A DNA stretch of 64,000 nucleotides. Origin: Bursaphelenchus xylophilus. Taxonomy: Eukaryota > Nematoda > Chromadorea > Rhabditida > Aphelenchoididae. The translations under genes and the position numbers were made by a program. This document shows, one piece after another, positions 35,270 to 44,738 of the stretch. The DNA is taken from assembly GCA_904066235.2 (NCBI GenBank), contig CAJFCV020000005.1, forward strand, positions 496,001-560,000, written 5' to 3'. Every line of letters starts with the position of its first letter. The first letter of the stretch is position 1. The notes below the pieces were generated by a model that was not told the origin of the DNA, made no database searches, and saw nothing but the letters and a program-made list of their open reading frames with translations.

Positions 35270-36217
35270 ATGACGTTCTCTTTGCTTTATATTGCCTTAA
35301 TTGGGCTGCTCTTTGTTCTTTTAGCTATTCAGTTTGGTGAGGTAAGGCTTTGACAGAAAACAGACTAGATATCCATTATCATCAAAATCGTAACGATGAA
35401 AATCATATCAGTCTGTCGGGAAAATAATGAGCCCCCCTGTTGCATCGAAAATCACATCGCCGTCGGTACAATGAATTGTGTCGCGGCAAAATCAAATTGT
35501 TTTTCACTTCAGCGACGCGATCGGCTTATGCTCATTATTTTCCCGAAGGACTAAAAAATTTGTGGTCAGATTGTTGGGGAAATGGACAATTGTGACTGAA
35601 AAATAACTTTTTATTCTTTTTTAACTAGCCAAACTCGTATATTTCCTACACATTCTCATAAAAACTCTTAACAGTCAGTAGATAAAATAATAAGCTAGTG
35701 TCGTTGCGCCAACGTCGCTAAAGTGAAAAGCAATTTGTTTTTGCAGCGACGCTATTGATTTTCTCGGCGGCGATGCGATTTTCGATGCAACCGAGTGCTC
35801 ATTATTTTCCCGACAGACTGATAAAACATTCTTTGGGACCAGATAAGAGGATTGCCAGAGAAAAGAGGCTGCAACTGAAAGTGGCGTTTCAGTGGGGGTG
35901 TAATGGGCAGTTGTTAATTTGGCTAGCCAAAAAAATGTTTTTTATACCCCGATTGTCGATTTTCACAATTTTATGTTTCCCAAAAGGTCTATGAAAAGAT
36001 ATCAATTTGATAAATTAATCCGTTAAAATTCCACAAGGCTCTATATTTGGGGCGTTATTTGTTTGATTTTTTTGTTTTCCTTTGAGCTTCTTCTTCATTT
36101 TGAACTGTTTTTTTTCGTCAATAAATACGATTTCAGCCATGCTTCCCCACAGCTCCAATACCACTGCCAGATTTTACCGAACCTTCGAGCAGCACTACTA
36201 CAACGCCCTCTCACTAG
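35270..36217 (+). CDS. Secreted Pro/Thr-rich single-Cys peptide, cluster member 2 (50 aa)
   Basis: Exon 1 (35270-35341) is a signal peptide, MTFSLLYIALIGLLFVLLAI then QFGE, ending GAG|GTAAGG in phase 0. Exon 2 (36137-36217) follows GATTTCAG and reads PCFPTAPIPLPDF...SSSTTTTPSH before TAG. The single cysteine is residue 2 of exon 2. The 795-base intron contains two family A MITEs. The peptide is too short for database-style recognition; the case rests on its identical layout with its neighbours. A possible AATAAA lies at about 36362. It is easily missed because both exons are short. Confidence 0.55.
35409..35552. repeat. MITE family A copy, intronic
   Basis: Left end CAGTCTGTCGGGAAAATAAT, right end TTATTTTCCCGAAGGACT, in the intron of cluster member 2. 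Confidence 0.85.
35672..35820. repeat. MITE family A copy, intronic
   Basis: Decayed left end (CAGTCAGTAGATAAAATAAT) and perfect right end, in the intron of cluster member 2. Confidence 0.75.
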
Positions 36218-36589
36218 CCGACCTTATCTCTCCCCCTTAACGAGTTTTTTGCGTTGCTGTGTGACTAGTCAGCATAACCGTTGTAAGCTTTTTAAAATTA
36301 AAATTTCAAAGACGTTTTTTGCAATAATATGACTTTAATCCAACTTTTAAAAGGGTTTCTGAATAAAGCGATTTGTCACGTTTTCGGTTATAAAAATCTG
36401 TTTAAGCCCGTTTTGAAGGTTGAATAATACCATTTTGTACTCTGACCTTAATTGTTACTGAAGCTTAAACGGCGATTACTCACTGATTTTGGGTATTTAA
36501 ACTAGCACAAGACACTGTGTAACTACTAGTCCGTTCGCATAGTCGCTCAAGTGATTTTTAGCGTTTTCACTGTGCAGGAAAAGTTAGGA

Positions 36590-36680
36590 TGCGAGCAAAG
36601 CTTGGCTGCAATTCGGGCCAGCATTTCCAAGCCCAGCCCAAGTTCGGGCTGAAATATTTTGAAAGCTTGTCCAGGTCGGT
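36590..36680. repeat. Fragment of the GC-rich element family
   Basis: 'gggccagcatttccaagcccagcccaagttcgggctg' resembles the ends of the element at 30.39-30.99 kb. No terminal repeat or duplication is visible. Confidence 0.4.
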
Positions 36681-36711
36681 CCAGGCAACCTTTCTGTTGT
36701 AATTTATTGAC

Positions 36712-37160
36712 AGGGGAAGTACCCCAAGTGCGACGCTCAGATTTTGATGAAACCTGGCACAAATTCAGAATAATTTTTTCTAAGATATATGCGAGAATTC
36801 TAGCTCGCGCTTTGCAGAAACAACAGAGATTTTTTGGTCGAAAGTTGGCGAAATTTTAACACTTTTTGTTGAATTTCGGCACGAAAAGTTTCATGCCTAT
36901 TTCTACCATAGGGAGTAATGTTTCCACAAAAAATCAAATTTTTCCGCACGAAACTGCCAAAGTTATGGCCAAAAAGCGTTTTTCTCTCTGACCGCTCTCC
37001 ACGTTTAGCGTGCTCTCTCGGCGGCATAAATCGTCCGATATCTCGGCGGCGCCTGCAAAGCGTGAGCTAAAACCTTCAGGAATTGATATTTAGTTCATAC
37101 CCGACGTGTGTGCAAAATTTAAAGAAAATCTGAGCGTCGCACTTGGGGTACTTCCCTTGT
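36712..37160. repeat. 450-bp foldback element
   Basis: Ends CAGGGGAAGTACCCCAAG and CTTGGGGTACTTCCCTTG. Complete copy between cluster members 2 and 3. Confidence 0.85.
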
Positions 37161-37449
37161 GAGTTTCGAAAAGTTTCATTCTGTGAAAAATGTCCCAGCC
37201 GGATTTTTTGGAGTGCCAAAAAAACTCTGGCCATTTCATTTTACTTTTTCTGGAGGAGAACTGCAGATCTTTTTTGGTGTTCTTGGTATAATCTTGCAAT
37301 ATTTTGGGTGATCTTAATTTTTTCTAAAATCCGCTATTGTTTTGAGAATTCCCGAAAAATCTGAATTTCCTTTAAAATCGGGCCGTCCCGGGCCTAAAAA
37401 TTTAGGAAATCCCGGCCCCGAGCCATGCCAAGTAAAACAGCGTCTCAAA

Positions 37450-37565
37450 AAAGCCTATTGCACAGTGCAAAAAGCAACAAATTGCACAGCGCAAAGTGAA
37501 CTTTTGGTTTTGTTTTTGCACTGTGCATGTAATCGAAATCGCTCCAGCGACTTTACAAACAGACT
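37450..37565. repeat. TGCACAGTGCA motif cluster
   Basis: Three gcac(a/t)gtgc motifs and 'gaaatcgctccagcgac' stand about 45 bases before the start codon of cluster member 3. Confidence 0.5.
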
Positions 37566-37609
37566 AGTATCACTTTCAGTTTTTATTTAAGCCCCTGTCA
37601 GGCCCGAAT

Positions 37610-37814
37610 ATGTTCAACATTAACCAGCTGTTCGTCCTGCTCGTAATCGTCATGGCTGCGCTAACATTGGAGTTGACCGAAGTAAGTTCGCAGCACCCAT
37701 TCTTGTTGGCTCCTAACCCTACTATTACGATGATTTTAGGCGTGTGGTGTAACCACACCGGCTCCCGCTTCGTCTACGATAGTCACTATCCCAACTACTA
37801 CCACCTTACCTTAA
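37610..37814 (+). CDS. Secreted Thr/Pro-rich single-Cys peptide, cluster member 3 (48 aa)
   Basis: Exon 1 (37610-37681) encodes the signal peptide MFNINQLFVLLVIVMAALTL then ELTE, ending GAA|GTAAGT in phase 0. A 58-base intron ends GATTTTAG. Exon 2 (37740-37814) reads ACGVTTPAPASSTIVTIPTT then TTLP and TAA. The single cysteine is residue 2 of exon 2. The start of exon 2 (ACG..TTPAP) is almost that of the next gene, which is the best evidence that both are real and related. Many Thr and Ser residues suggest O-glycosylation. AATAAA lies at 37852. Without the splice, a longer open frame runs on to 37855. Confidence 0.65.
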
Positions 37815-37984
37815 ATGCTCAATATATGAACGTGAATATAAACGAACTTGAATAAATACCCGCTTATTGTCCGTTTCTAGGTCAATTTTTTTGGTTCGTA
37901 ATAAGGTCAGACAGTAATTTCAAAGGTTATAGGTCTCAATGAAATGGTGAAGTTTACTGTGAGTCATGAAAGTCAGTCTGTGTA

Positions 37985-37993
37985 TGGTATATA
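37985..37993 (+). promoter_or_regulatory. TATA-like box upstream of cluster member 4
   Basis: GTATATAAG occurs about 70 bases before the ATG at 38061, in a spacer between two tandem genes. Confidence 0.4.
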
Positions 37994-38060
37994 AGCTCAC
38001 AACTTTAAACTATCATAATACCGAACCTTCGTATTTTAACCAGCATTCACTTCGAATAAA

Positions 38061-38887
38061 ATGACGTCATTTTTTAGGCTGATTATTTTCACTGTTGTTT
38101 TTATATTCTTAAATCAAGCAGAGGTAAGTGAAATCACAGTTACTTTTAAATCGTGCTTTTTACAGCTTGTGAGACGAAGTGAGACGAAGTGTCAAGAATT
38201 TTTTTTTGACATTTCGTCCATGGTCGGAAAATTGCAGATAGTAAAATAATTAGTACACTTATTGCTACTAGGCGGGTCAAAAGGTCTTGACATGTTTGCA
38301 CGAGCAAAGCTTGTCGTATGGCGACGAGTATTAGTCTGTTGAGAAAACAATGTTAATTTGTGTGTAATTCGCGCCTTGAAGTCGCTCATCATCGGTTTGA
38401 GACAGCTAGCAGGACTTCTTGGGCCGTCTATCAGTCTGTCGGGAAAATAATGATCACTCTGTCGCATCGAAAATCGCATCGCCGCGATAAAATTAATTGT
38501 GTCGCGGCAAAATCAAATTGTTTTTCACTTCAGTAATGCAATTGGCGCAGCTACATTGTGCTCATTATTTTCCCGACAGACTGATAGCCTTTAAAAAAGT
38601 AAAAAAGTTCTGATATTACCCATATCTTTCAGGCTTGTGGTCGTGGAACGACACCAGCCCCAGTGACTACAGAGGCAACAACGACGACCACAAAAGCCGG
38701 CTACGCGTTGCCGGGATATGCAATGCCGTATCCGGCTCCCATTCCGGCACCGTATGCCCTTCCTCCTCCTGCCCCTATTCCTATTCTCCCCCCTCCGGCG
38801 CCAATTCCAATTCCACCTGCTCCAATTCCAATTCCGTCGTATACTAACAGACCTCCACCACCCGCTCCGTATTATCCGAGAGGGTGA
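38061..38887 (+). CDS. Secreted Pro-rich single-Cys protein, cluster member 4 (105 aa)
   Basis: Exon 1 (38061-38123) encodes the signal peptide MTSFFRLIIFTVVFIFLNQA then E, ending GAG|GTAAGT in phase 0. Exon 2 (38633-38887) follows TTTCAG and begins ACGRGTTPAPVTTEATTTTT. A Pro/Ala/Ile/Tyr repeat region follows (AMPYPAPIPAPYALPPPAPI, then more PAPIPIP units), ending YYPRG and TGA. The mature protein again has only one cysteine, residue 2 of exon 2. The proline repeats suggest an extended, perhaps cross-linked extracellular or cuticle-associated protein; that is inference. The intron carries MITE copies at 38333-38583. AATAAA lies near 38993. Confidence 0.75.
38333..38583. repeat. MITE family B fragment followed by complete family A copy, intronic
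   Basis: 38333-38430 has a B-type left end (TAGTCTGTTGAGAAAACAAT) without a right end. 38432-38583 is a complete A copy with CAGTCTGTCGGGAAAATAAT ends. Confidence 0.8.
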
Positions 38888-39104
38888 ATAAGGTTGAATA
38901 AGGAATAATAGAAACAGTCGAGTTTTTGATTGGAACATTGCAGAGACGCTGTGTTTTGTATCTCTATGTTGATCTGACAGTTTATACTCGGAAATAAAGT
39001 TGGAGTTTTTAAAACGCATAAAACGCCAAGATTTTTAGGGCAAAGCTTCGGAGAAAATTCAAATTTTTTCCGCGCGAAAAAATTGGCAGAGGTATAGGCA
39101 TATA

Positions 39105-40560
39105 AGAGTGAAGATATAAGAACGCAAGAGCCATTTTCAAAAAGCACCCTAAATTTGCTCACTTTTTGGCTCGCAGGCGATTCTTTCATTTTGCTCACCG
39201 AAACGGCGAGCAAATTTTTCGCGGCGAGCAAATTTCTATTTTTGCCTCCCGCGGCGAGCAATTTTCTAATTTCGCCTGCCGCGGCAGGCTAGGGAAAGAC
39301 TTGGCTTTGAGCCAAGTCTTTCCCCTTGGGTGGCTCTTCCTCCCAAAAATTTTTTTGTCAAGATTGATATAAATTTCTTTATGGTGTACTCTACATGCAT
39401 CGACAGGACAATAACTCCAAAAGTAAGTTAAATTATCCCTCTTTCTAAATATGCCACGATTTTTTGCATTGCATAAGCTTATCCTGGCGCATTTAGCCAT
39501 TGTTGTAGGTATACAAATTTAGCTGAACGCTGTTCGTTCTTGCGATTCCATGAACGAAATTTGAGTCTTCCACGCAAAAGAACCGGCGTCGGGCCTGCTT
39601 CGTGCCAGAATTGTTTCAGCATGAAAGGATTTTTTCTTGATTCGATTTTCGATATTACACTAGATACTTTTATCAAGTTGCAGGCAAAATCTAATGTTTT
39701 TGAAGTTTAAACCCGAATCTACAAAGGTGAGCCATTACTAAACCGTCCCCAACATAACTATTCTTTCAAACCCGGGTTTGAGATGTTTTAGGGCCTAAGT
39801 GATCAAGTATAACGTGGATCTAAAAAAGTCCCAAATACCTCTCATACTGTTCTAAACATGCTTTAGATCGACCGCATAATTTTGAAATATGGTTTGCTAA
39901 GTATAAATACGCATCTATGGATACGTCAAAATTGTTCCATACCTAAAATCGGAAAAAAATCAAAAACGTACCTAGTGTAATATCGAAAATCGAAGCAACA
40001 AAAAAATCCTTTCATGCTGAAACAATTCTGGCACGAAGACCCCGACGCCGGTTCTTTTGCGTGGAAGACTCTCAAATTTCGTTCATGGAATCGCAAGAAC
40101 GAACATCATTCAGCGAAATTTGAATACCTACAACAATGGCTAAATGCGCCAGGATAAGCTTATGTAATGCAAAAAATGATGGCATACTTAGAAAGAGGGA
40201 TAATTTAACTTACTTTTGGAGTTATTGTCCTGTCGATGCATGCAGATTACACCATAAAGAAATTTATATTAATCTTGACAAAAAAATTTTTGGGAGGAAG
40301 AGCCACCCAAGGGGAAAGACTTGGCTCAAAGCCAAGTCTTTCCCTAGCCTGCCGCGGCAGGCGAAATTAGAAAATTGCTCGCCGCGGCAGGCGAAATTAA
40401 AAAATTGCTCGCCGCTTCGGCGGGGGCGAGCATTTTTGAAAGTTTGCTCGCCGTTTCGGTGAGCAAAATGAAAGAATCGCCTGCGAGCCAAAAAGTGAGC
40501 AAATTTAGGGTGCTTTTTGAAAATGGCTCTTGCGTTCTTATATCTTCACTCTTATATCTC
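39105..40560. repeat. 1.45-kb inverted duplication (arms about 560-590 bp)
   Basis: The left arm (39105-39668) and right arm (39970-40560) are near-identical inverted copies around a 300-base spacer. Both arms carry the hairpin GGGAAAGACTTGGCT...AGCCAAGTCTTTCCC, 'cgccgcggcaggcgaaatt' units and a coding-like segment. Both inner ends carry the motif CTAGTGTAATATCG. The outer ends are 'gtgaagatataagaacgcaa' and complement. Confidence 0.9.
40015..40158 (+). pseudogene. Coding-like segment duplicated in both arms of the inverted duplication
   Basis: In the right arm an ATG-started 47-codon frame reads MLKQFWHEDPDAGSFAWKTL...KFEYLQQWLNAPG and then TAA, with protein-like codon use. The left arm has the same sequence on the minus strand (about 39482-39625) with two compensating frameshifts (MLKQFWHEAGPTPVLLRG...), and lost bases. 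An in-frame stop lies shortly upstream, so this is probably a captured exon fragment. Family not recognised. Confidence 0.4.
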
Positions 40561-40564
40561 TCTC

Positions 40565-40890
40565 CGATCGCTCTCCGCATTTCGTGTACTATCTCGGCGG
40601 CAAAGATTGTTTAATATATCGGCCATTTATTTTGCTGCCGTGAGGGGTAATTTTTCACAAAAAATCAATTTTTTTTAACAAGAAACCGGCGAAGATATGG
40701 GCAATACTTTGCTCTGATTGCTCTCCATGTTTCGTGTACTCTTTCGACCGCAAAGATCGTTGAATATCTCGGCTGCCCCTGCAAAGCGCGAGCTAAAATT
40801 TTCAGAGATTGATGTGTGGTCTATGCGTTATGTGTGTCCAAAATTTAAAGAAAATCTGAGCGTCGCGCTTGGGGTACTTTTCTTGTTAAT
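40565..40890. repeat. Right half of a 450-bp foldback element
   Basis: 'gatcgctctccgcatttcg' through 'gagcgtcgcgcttggggtac' match the right arm of the family. The left arm is missing, its place taken by the inverted duplication. Confidence 0.7.
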
Positions 40891-40975
40891 TTCAGCAATA
40901 TTCATTCCTACCTTGACTTACATTTGATTCCCTAAAAACCACTACAATCAAAAACATAGAAAAGATAACGTAGTG

Positions 40976-41545
40976 GACGTTTTTGTCCCCACCCCGGTTT
41001 TTTCCCCAAGACGTTTTTGTCCGCACTTTTTTTATTTTTTTGTCGCCACACCGGTTTTGTCCCCAGGACGTTTTTGTCCCCAAGCTGGATAGTACGATTA
41101 AAAATTATGCATTCAGATGTTAATGCTGTTGGTTTGGTGCACAGTACTGCTCAAACGATTTGTTCTTAGCGCTTGGTACTGTATAGTACGAGGTGGTACT
41201 ATATAGCACGAATTTTTTTTTGCACAAAATGAACGTCTGATCAGTACTGCATACCAAAAAAACGTCATTCACGCGTTCTAGCTTAATTTTTACCTCGTGA
41301 TATATAGTACCACCTTGTACTATACAGTACCAAGTGCTAAGAACATGTTGTTTGAGCAGTACTGTGCACCAAACCAACATCATTAACATCTGAATGCATA
41401 ATTTTTGATTGTATAATACTATCCAGCTTGGGGACAAAACCGTCCTGGGGACAAAAAGGCTCGAAAAGAGTGGGGACAAAAACGTCCTGTGGACAAAACC
41501 GTCTTGTGGACAAAACCGGGGTGGGGACAAAACCGGGCCCAATCA
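40976..41545. mobile_element. 570-bp foldback element with GGACAAAACCGGGG-type ends
   Basis: Both ends consist of several 'ggggacaaaa(a/c)cg' repeats in opposite orientation. The centre (41096-41417) is a second long palindrome around 'ggtactatatag'. It has no coding capacity of its own. It interrupts sequence that is continuous in a related segment at 33.85-33.99 kb. Confidence 0.8.
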
Positions 41546-43362
41546 AAAAATAAATTTTTGACTCTTCATAATTCCCATAACATGCAATGTAGCCCAAAAA
41601 AGACGTATCCTTATTCACAAACCCACCCAAACTGCAGCCTTTGCTTTTCCTTCCCTCATCCATGCCGGAAACGTTGAAAGTTTGTCCTCCATTGTTACTC
41701 CGCTCCGTGGAAGTGACATTCACATTTTCTTTGCTGCTGCTTTTATCAGCATTATGGTCATCTCCAAGCGGTCCCATGAACTTCCTCTTTCCATGAGGTG
41801 CGTAATGTCCGGTGGTACGGGAAATTGTAATATAGCCGAGTTTCCGTCGAATTTCTTGACAAGTGTCGTCGCAGACAAACTGATCAACCAACGGGCTGGT
41901 CACATCGCTGAAGATTGATATCATTTACAACAACACTATTTCCTCGCAAGTAAAATTCCCATGCAACAAATCAGAAGACTCTCTTTCACTTACAAATCAT
42001 CAGCGCTATAACCATCGTATAATCTCGTATTCGTAGGATCATTGTGGGATGGAAGAAGTTTCGGAAAATTTCTGGACGCCTCATCCGCACTATTCGCCAT
42101 GAACTGCTGATTACGGCCACCAATCCGCTCCAGCATGATGTATTTCTCTTGTTCGGTGAACTTTTTGCATTTCTTCCGTTGTCGCGCTCCATACAGATGG
42201 TATTGAAAGGCAGAGGCGTTGGATTGACGTCTGAAAATTTGGTGTAAAAAATACTATCAGTCTGTCGGGAAAATAATGAGCACAATGTCGCTGAGCCAAT
42301 TGGGTCGCTGAAGTGAAAAACAATTTGATTTTTCGCTGAAAAAAATGGGGAAAACTTGTCGCTGTAAGAAAATGGATGTTGGATGAGGTTTTTGAGTCAA
42401 ATGCATAGCGTAAAGCACTTTTTTCCCCATTCTCAGGACTTTTTCCCATTTGAGGACGCTTTTTTCAAGTGTGCGCAGACTTTTTTTCGCTTACGCACAG
42501 TGATTCGTCATTTTTCAAACTGAAAAATTGTGCACTGTGCATTTACATCCAACACGCGATATAGCTTAAAAGTTGCAGCGAGTCGGCCTAAAATTGATTT
42601 TTATCGAGCATGATGCAGTAACACCGTGCAAAATTTCAAATTCACCGTGCGAAATGAGGGGTTTTACAGGCAAAAAAAAAAGAATTTCAAAAAAATAGAC
42701 GTGTAAACTCACCGTCGAGCAAAAGACTTGGTGCTGTTAAAAATCCCGGTGCTCTTGGCATCCACAACAATTCTTGGCGACGCCATTGTTGTTGTGGCCG
42801 GGGTTGTTGTAGAATCCGGCTTGCGGATCTGCGTCGATTCGATGGGTTCGTTCTCGTCCACCGACCGTGTCGACATTGGTGGTTCCGGCTCTTCATTGCA
42901 TTTTATCAATGGATCAAATTTACTGCTAGTTGTTTCTTTAGAGGAGGTTGAATTCGTTGAGTTGTCAGTGTCAAGCCTGTCCAGGAGCTCTTCTATACTG
43001 TCGTCAAAAATGGGCTTAGTTGTGATAGTAGTAGGGGGAGTAGAAGTAGAAGTAGAATTGGTCGAAGCAGCGATGTTTTCAGCAATATTTGAAGAGTTTA
43101 GTGAGCTGTTTAAAGGGTCAACAGCAATGGGAAAAGTAGAATTTTGAGCCTCACTTTGGCCAGTATGGCCATAACTTTGATTATAGCCATTATTATCAAT
43201 AATAGACTCGCTAACAATAGAACTGGAACTATTACTGTCTATCAACGTAAAATTCGAGCTCAACGTGCTATTAGAAGCACTCGCAGTAGCACCATTTACA
43301 ACTCCATTGTCCTGGCAATCCAACGAAAGTAGATTACAGATCAGGACGAAAAACTTTAGCAT
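41337..43362 (-). CDS. Secreted Asn/Ser/Thr-rich glycoprotein with a tail running into a foldback element
   Basis: The exons are 43362-42713, 42230-41994 and 41907 to at most 41337, joined in phases 2 and 2. The protein starts with a signal peptide (MLKFFVLICNLLSLDCQ). About 190 residues very rich in N-x-S/T sites and Thr/Ser follow, then a basic region (YGARQRKKCKKFTEQEKYIM). A segment with cysteines (VDQFVCDDTCQEIRRKLGYI) comes next. After ACYGNYEESKIYF, near 41545, the open frame enters the foldback element and continues 60-odd codons of repeat-derived sequence to a stop. Either the tail was recruited from the element or the original end was lost. No known domain recognised. Intron 1 holds a half MITE and repeats. 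Confidence 0.6.
42259..42345. repeat. Left half of a MITE family A copy, intronic
   Basis: CAGTCTGTCGGGAAAATAAT and half the core. The right half is absent. TGCACTGTGCA motifs follow at 42480-42650. Confidence 0.75.
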
Positions 43363-43624
43363 ATAGATGACTAATTAGTATGAGTAATTGTTCATATTTT
43401 GCGCGCAAACAAAACGGTTATTCCCGTCCGCAGCGGGTTTTTTTTCGCCTCCTTCAAGTGCGCCTCGAACCGGACACTTAATCCGATCGAAACGCGGAAA
43501 TGGACAAGCGTCAGGAGACGGTCGAAGTTTGAAAATTGAGGAATATGGAAAGGGGGAAATTGATGATTTTGAAGACTGAAAATGATCTTGATAAAGGTTG
43601 TACAAATTTACAAACGATTCTTAC

Positions 43625-44073
43625 AGGGGAAGTACTCCAAGTGTGACGCTCAGATTTGGATGAAACTTCAGACAAATTTAGAACAATTTTTTCTAATATA
43701 TATGCGAGAATCCTAGCTCGCGCTTTGCAGAAACAACCGAGATTTTTAGATCGAAAGCCGGCGAAAATTTAAGACTTTTTGCCGAATTTCGGCACGAAAA
43801 GTTTCATGCCTATTTCTACCGTAAAGGATAATGTTTCTACAAAAAATCAAATTCTTCCACACGAAACTGCCAAACTTATGGCCAAAAAGCGTTTTTCTCT
43901 CTGACCGCTCTCCACGTTTAGCGTGCTCTCTCGACGGCAAAAATCGTTCGATATCTCGGCGGCGCCCGCAAAGCGCGAGCTAAAACTTGCAGGAATTGAT
44001 ATTTAGTCCATACCCGACGTGTGTGCAAAATTTAAAGAAAATCTGAGCGTCGCACTTGGAGTACTTCCCCTGT
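43625..44073. repeat. 450-bp foldback element
   Basis: Complete copy, ends CAGGGGAAGTACTCCAAG and CTTGGAGTACTTCCCCTG. Lies between the 41.3-43.4 kb gene and the M13 peptidase gene. Confidence 0.9.
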
Positions 44074-44310
44074 AAATCATATTTTTGCGAGTTTTGAGAG
44101 AGAAAAATTGATTTTTTGTTGAAAGATTGAACTCTATGGTAGAAATACCATAATACTTTTCATGCCAAAATCCGCAAAAAAGTTTCACATTTTTTTCCAT
44201 GTAATAGCCGAAACGGATTGCAAAAGGAATCATGACGGGTCAATGCAAAGTTAACCGTTGTTTGCACAATGCATGTCACATATGTTAGTCCGACGACTTA
44301 CTGCACAGAC

Positions 44311-44577
44311 TATCAACCTGTCGGGAAAATAATGACTATCCTGTCGCATCGAAAATCGCATTGCCGCTGAGAAAATGAAATTTGCCGCGATCAATTTTCG
44401 GCGTGAAATTCATTTTTTATTATATTAGTCTGTCCGAAAAATAATGAACATTTTATTTCACCAAAAATCCCATCGCCGCTGAGAAAATGAATTGTGTCGA
44501 GGAAAAATGAAATTGCTTTTCACTCGACAACACGATCTACGCAACAACATTGTGCTCATTATTTTCCCGACAGAGTA
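44311..44577. repeat. Half and complete MITE family A copies
   Basis: 44311-44380 is a left half (AACCTGTCGGGAAAATAATG). 44428-44577 has both ends, the left one mutated (TAGTCTGTCCGAAAAATAAT). Confidence 0.75.
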
Positions 44578-44738
44578 ATACCTTGCTTGAACTCTCTGGC
44601 CTTCAAATACAATTTCATTTCGCCTTTCCTCCCATTTTTCAATAATTTCAGTTTTGAGCAATTAATTATGCAAACATCTTCCCCCTTTTTTGATTATTCT
44701 GCTACCAGCTCCAGACAAATTTAACAACATTTCGGAAA

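Noticed and set aside
39195..40462. Pair of 101- and 108-codon ORFs in the arms of the inverted duplication
   Set aside because: They run through the CCGCGGCAGG hairpins and repeat units. The protein-like part is the separate 47-codon frame upstream.
42728..43147. 139-codon Val/Ser-rich plus-strand ORF
   Set aside because: Antisense of the Asn/Thr-rich exon of the secreted glycoprotein gene, whose frame has a signal peptide and proper splice sites.
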